DNA of 7,489 bases from Gammaproteobacteria bacterium (GTDB lineage Bacteria > Pseudomonadota > Gammaproteobacteria > SZUA-229). Where the stretch lies: positions 1 through 7,489 of the forward strand of contig DAOWFN010000088.1 of the NCBI GenBank assembly GCA_030637945.1, in the 5' to 3' direction. Numbering within the stretch: position 1 is the first letter of the stretch; each line of letters begins with the position of its first letter. Positions 7,079 through 7,489 of this stretch are shown piece after piece. A program made the translations under genes and the position numbers. Below the pieces are notes generated by a model. That model ran no database searches and had not been told where the DNA came from. It saw only the letters and a program-made list of their open reading frames with translations.

Positions 7079-7116
7079 TCGAACCGGGTGGCGAACAAAT
7101 CCATACAAAACAACGG

Positions 7117-7162
7117 ACAATAAAAAAGCCCCACCAAAAAACTGGTGGGGCTTTTTTATTGT
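7117..7162 (-). terminator. Strong bidirectional terminator directly after tRNA-Arg
   Basis: A perfect 20-bp inverted repeat (7117-7136 with 7143-7162) with a 6-base loop. The GC core is GCCCCACCA/TGGTGGGGC, flanked by A6 on one side and T6 on the other, so it works as a rho-independent terminator on both strands. It starts two bases beyond the encoded CCA of tRNA-Arg, so the primary transcript would have almost no spacer before the terminator. Confidence 0.93.
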
Positions 7163-7163
7163 A

Positions 7164-7240
7164 TGGCGCGCCTGAAGGGATTCGAACCCCTGACCGCTCG
7201 GTTCGTAGCCGAGTACTCTATCCAGCTGAGCTACAGGCGC
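7164..7240 (-). tRNA. tRNA-Arg (anticodon ACG)
   Basis: The 77-base gene, read on the minus strand, folds into a full cloverleaf. The acceptor stem is GCGCCTG with CAGGCGC (7 bp), the D stem GCTC with GAGT, the anticodon stem CTCGG with CCGAG around loop CTACGAA, and the T stem AGGGG with CCCTT around TTCGAAT. The discriminator is G and CCA is encoded. Anticodon ACG reads CGU, CGC and CGA arginine codons once its first base is converted to inosine by TadA. A stable-RNA promoter lies just upstream and a terminator just downstream, so it is probably transcribed alone. Confidence 0.98.
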
Positions 7241-7258
7241 ATATTCTGCGAGGGACGC

Positions 7259-7287
7259 ATTATCTAGGTTTATGCAGGTTGCGTCAA
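7259..7287 (-). promoter_or_regulatory. tRNA-Arg promoter
   Basis: On the minus strand TTGACG (plus 7282-7287) and GATAAT (7259-7264), each 5 of 6 to consensus, are separated by the optimal 17 bp. The bases after the -10 box, GCGTCCC, form a GC-rich discriminator typical of stable-RNA promoters under stringent (ppGpp) control. Transcription would start near 7252, about 12 bases before the mature tRNA end. The -35 box lies only 7 bp beyond the end of the Ser repeat unit. Confidence 0.85.
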
Positions 7288-7294
7288 TTTAATA

Positions 7295-7313
7295 TGGCGG
7301 AGAAAGAGGGATT
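7295..7313 (-). repeat. 19-bp copy of a tRNA-Ser 3' end
   Basis: Its first 14 bases are identical to the last 14 bases of the window (7476-7489), and the full 19 match the usual 3' end of a bacterial tRNA-Ser: CCA, discriminator G, acceptor strand and T-arm 3' side. The tRNA likeness stops after GGATT, where the unit's core begins. It is a duplicated fragment, not a gene. Confidence 0.75.
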
Positions 7314-7368
7314 ACTCCGGGCTTCCTGCCCTCCGCCCTTCGGACCATCAGCAAATGACGCTGATGTT

Positions 7369-7391
7369 AAAAATCGTTCCTGACGATTTTT
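7369..7391. terminator. Core hairpin with T tract (Ser unit)
   Basis: AAAAATCGT (7369-7377) pairs with ACGATTTTT (7383-7391) around the loop TCCTG, followed by one more T on the plus strand. It is the counterpart of 7056-7078, where the loop is TCCCG and the closing pair is C-G instead of T-A. A terminator role is plausible but the conserved structure may have another purpose. Confidence 0.5.
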
Positions 7392-7427
7392 TCGAACAAG
7401 GGTTCACACCACATACCCTTACTCACA

Positions 7428-7476
7428 ATATTCTTAAAAATAAACCAGAAACTCACTGGTTTATTTTTAAGAATAT
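7428..7476 (-). terminator. Perfect 21-bp terminator hairpin next to the right-edge tRNA end
   Basis: Positions 7428-7448 pair with 7456-7476 without mismatch, around a 7-base loop. The loop-proximal pairs are AAACCAG/CTGGTTT and the rest is A/T, giving T-rich arms on both strands. The outermost pair involves the first T of TGG, the complement of the CCA end, so it directly abuts the tRNA sequence. Unlike the Arg terminator it is AT-rich and may depend on stem length. Confidence 0.8.
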
Positions 7477-7489
7477 GGCGGAGAAAGAG
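7476..7489 (-). tRNA. Probable tRNA-Ser, 3' end only
   Basis: The last 14 bases read on the minus strand as CTCTTTCTCCGCCA, matching the usual 3' end of tRNA-Ser (acceptor strand, G discriminator, encoded CCA). A perfect terminator directly follows, exactly as for the intact tRNA-Arg gene, which favours a real gene continuing beyond the edge over another repeat fragment. The anticodon cannot be seen. Confidence 0.55.

Larger units (their letters stand above)
6982..7163 (-). repeat. tRNA-linked 182-bp repeat unit, Arg copy
   Basis: Read on the minus strand, this unit begins right after the CCA end of tRNA-Arg and ends with a duplicate of that tRNA's 3' end. In order: a 20-bp perfect terminator hairpin (7162-7117), a 32-base variable stretch (7116-7085), a conserved core (7084-7001) with several hairpins, and a 19-bp tRNA 3' copy (7000-6982). 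The core is closely similar to the Ser unit at 7295-7475, while the variable stretch and terminator are unrelated in sequence. Core hairpins are GGGC/GCCC (7006-7009 with 7015-7018), GCCC/GGGC (7022-7025 with 7029-7032), CATTCG/CGAATG (7033-7038 with 7048-7053) and a 9-bp stem at 7056-7078. It encodes no credible protein. Confidence 0.85.
7295..7475 (-). repeat. tRNA-linked 181-bp repeat unit, Ser copy
   Basis: It has the same architecture as the Arg unit: a perfect terminator hairpin at the right (7428-7476), a 30-base variable stretch (7398-7427), the conserved core (7314-7397) and a 19-bp tRNA-type 3' copy (7295-7313). Core hairpins include GGGC/GCCC near its start, TCCG/CGGA (7332-7335 with 7341-7344), CATCAGC/GCTGATG (7346-7352 with 7360-7366) and a 9-bp stem at 7369-7391. 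The core starts with the same ACTCCGGGCTTCCTGCCC as the Arg unit and ends, like it, in a T run leading to TTCGAAC. Confidence 0.82.

Noticed and set aside
7295..7313. tRNA-Ser gene or pseudogene at the Ser fragment
   Set aside because: Only the last 19 bases of a tRNA are present; no anticodon arm or D arm follows, so it is a duplicated end belonging to the repeat unit.
6981..7383. Plus-strand frames of 64 and 110 codons through the tRNA region
   Set aside because: They read antisense through tRNA-Arg and the repeat cores. The resulting peptides (for example EGIRTPDRSV) are typical spurious predictions at tRNA genes.

Overview
The window looks like a piece of a gammaproteobacterial chromosome of moderate to low GC. 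This rests on the gene types (a short bifunctional PutA, a type II mannose-1-phosphate guanylyltransferase, a mercury-type MerR beside a GDCCVxC protein), sigma-70-like promoters, and a tRNA-Arg(ACG) gene with an encoded CCA. No species can be named from sequence alone.

Layout from left to right: (1) 1-1162, minus strand: N-terminal 387 residues of ManC, a nucleotide-sugar enzyme for surface polysaccharide; the rest lies off the left edge. (2) 1163-1709: AT-rich DNA with no convincing gene, holding two minus-strand hairpins of terminator type and a possible small structured RNA. (3) 1710-2411: a divergent pair, a 66-residue GDCCVxC cysteine-rich protein (minus) and a MerR-family sensor (plus). 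Between them is a textbook MerR-type promoter with a 19-bp spacer and a dyad, reading toward the small gene. (4) 2501-6031, minus strand: putA (proline to glutamate) followed 33 bp later by a gene for a protein with the exact HDxxH-x11-E motif of the Coq4 ubiquinone family. (5) 6230-6796, plus strand: a TetR-type regulator divergent from putA, likely standing in for the DNA-binding domain that this short PutA lacks. (6) 6982-7489: a tRNA region read on the minus strand, with a complete tRNA-Arg gene, its promoter, and the 3' end of what is probably a tRNA-Ser gene at the right edge.

The most striking structure is in the tRNA region. Each tRNA 3' end is followed by a unit of nearly identical size (182 bp for Arg, 181 bp for Ser). 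Each unit starts with a perfect terminator hairpin directly after the CCA end, contains a conserved core of hairpins whose paired bases covary between the copies, and ends with a 19-bp copy of the 3' end of its own tRNA. This resembles in architecture, but not in sequence, the tyrT (rtT) repeats of E. coli, and suggests a family of small tRNA-targeted repeats or minimal integrating elements.

The metabolic genes fit together loosely. PutA passes electrons from proline to the quinone pool, its downstream partner resembles a ubiquinone-biosynthesis protein, and the divergent regulator probably controls both. The MerR/GDCCVxC pair looks like a self-contained metal or thiol-stress response without the usual mercury transport and reductase genes in view.
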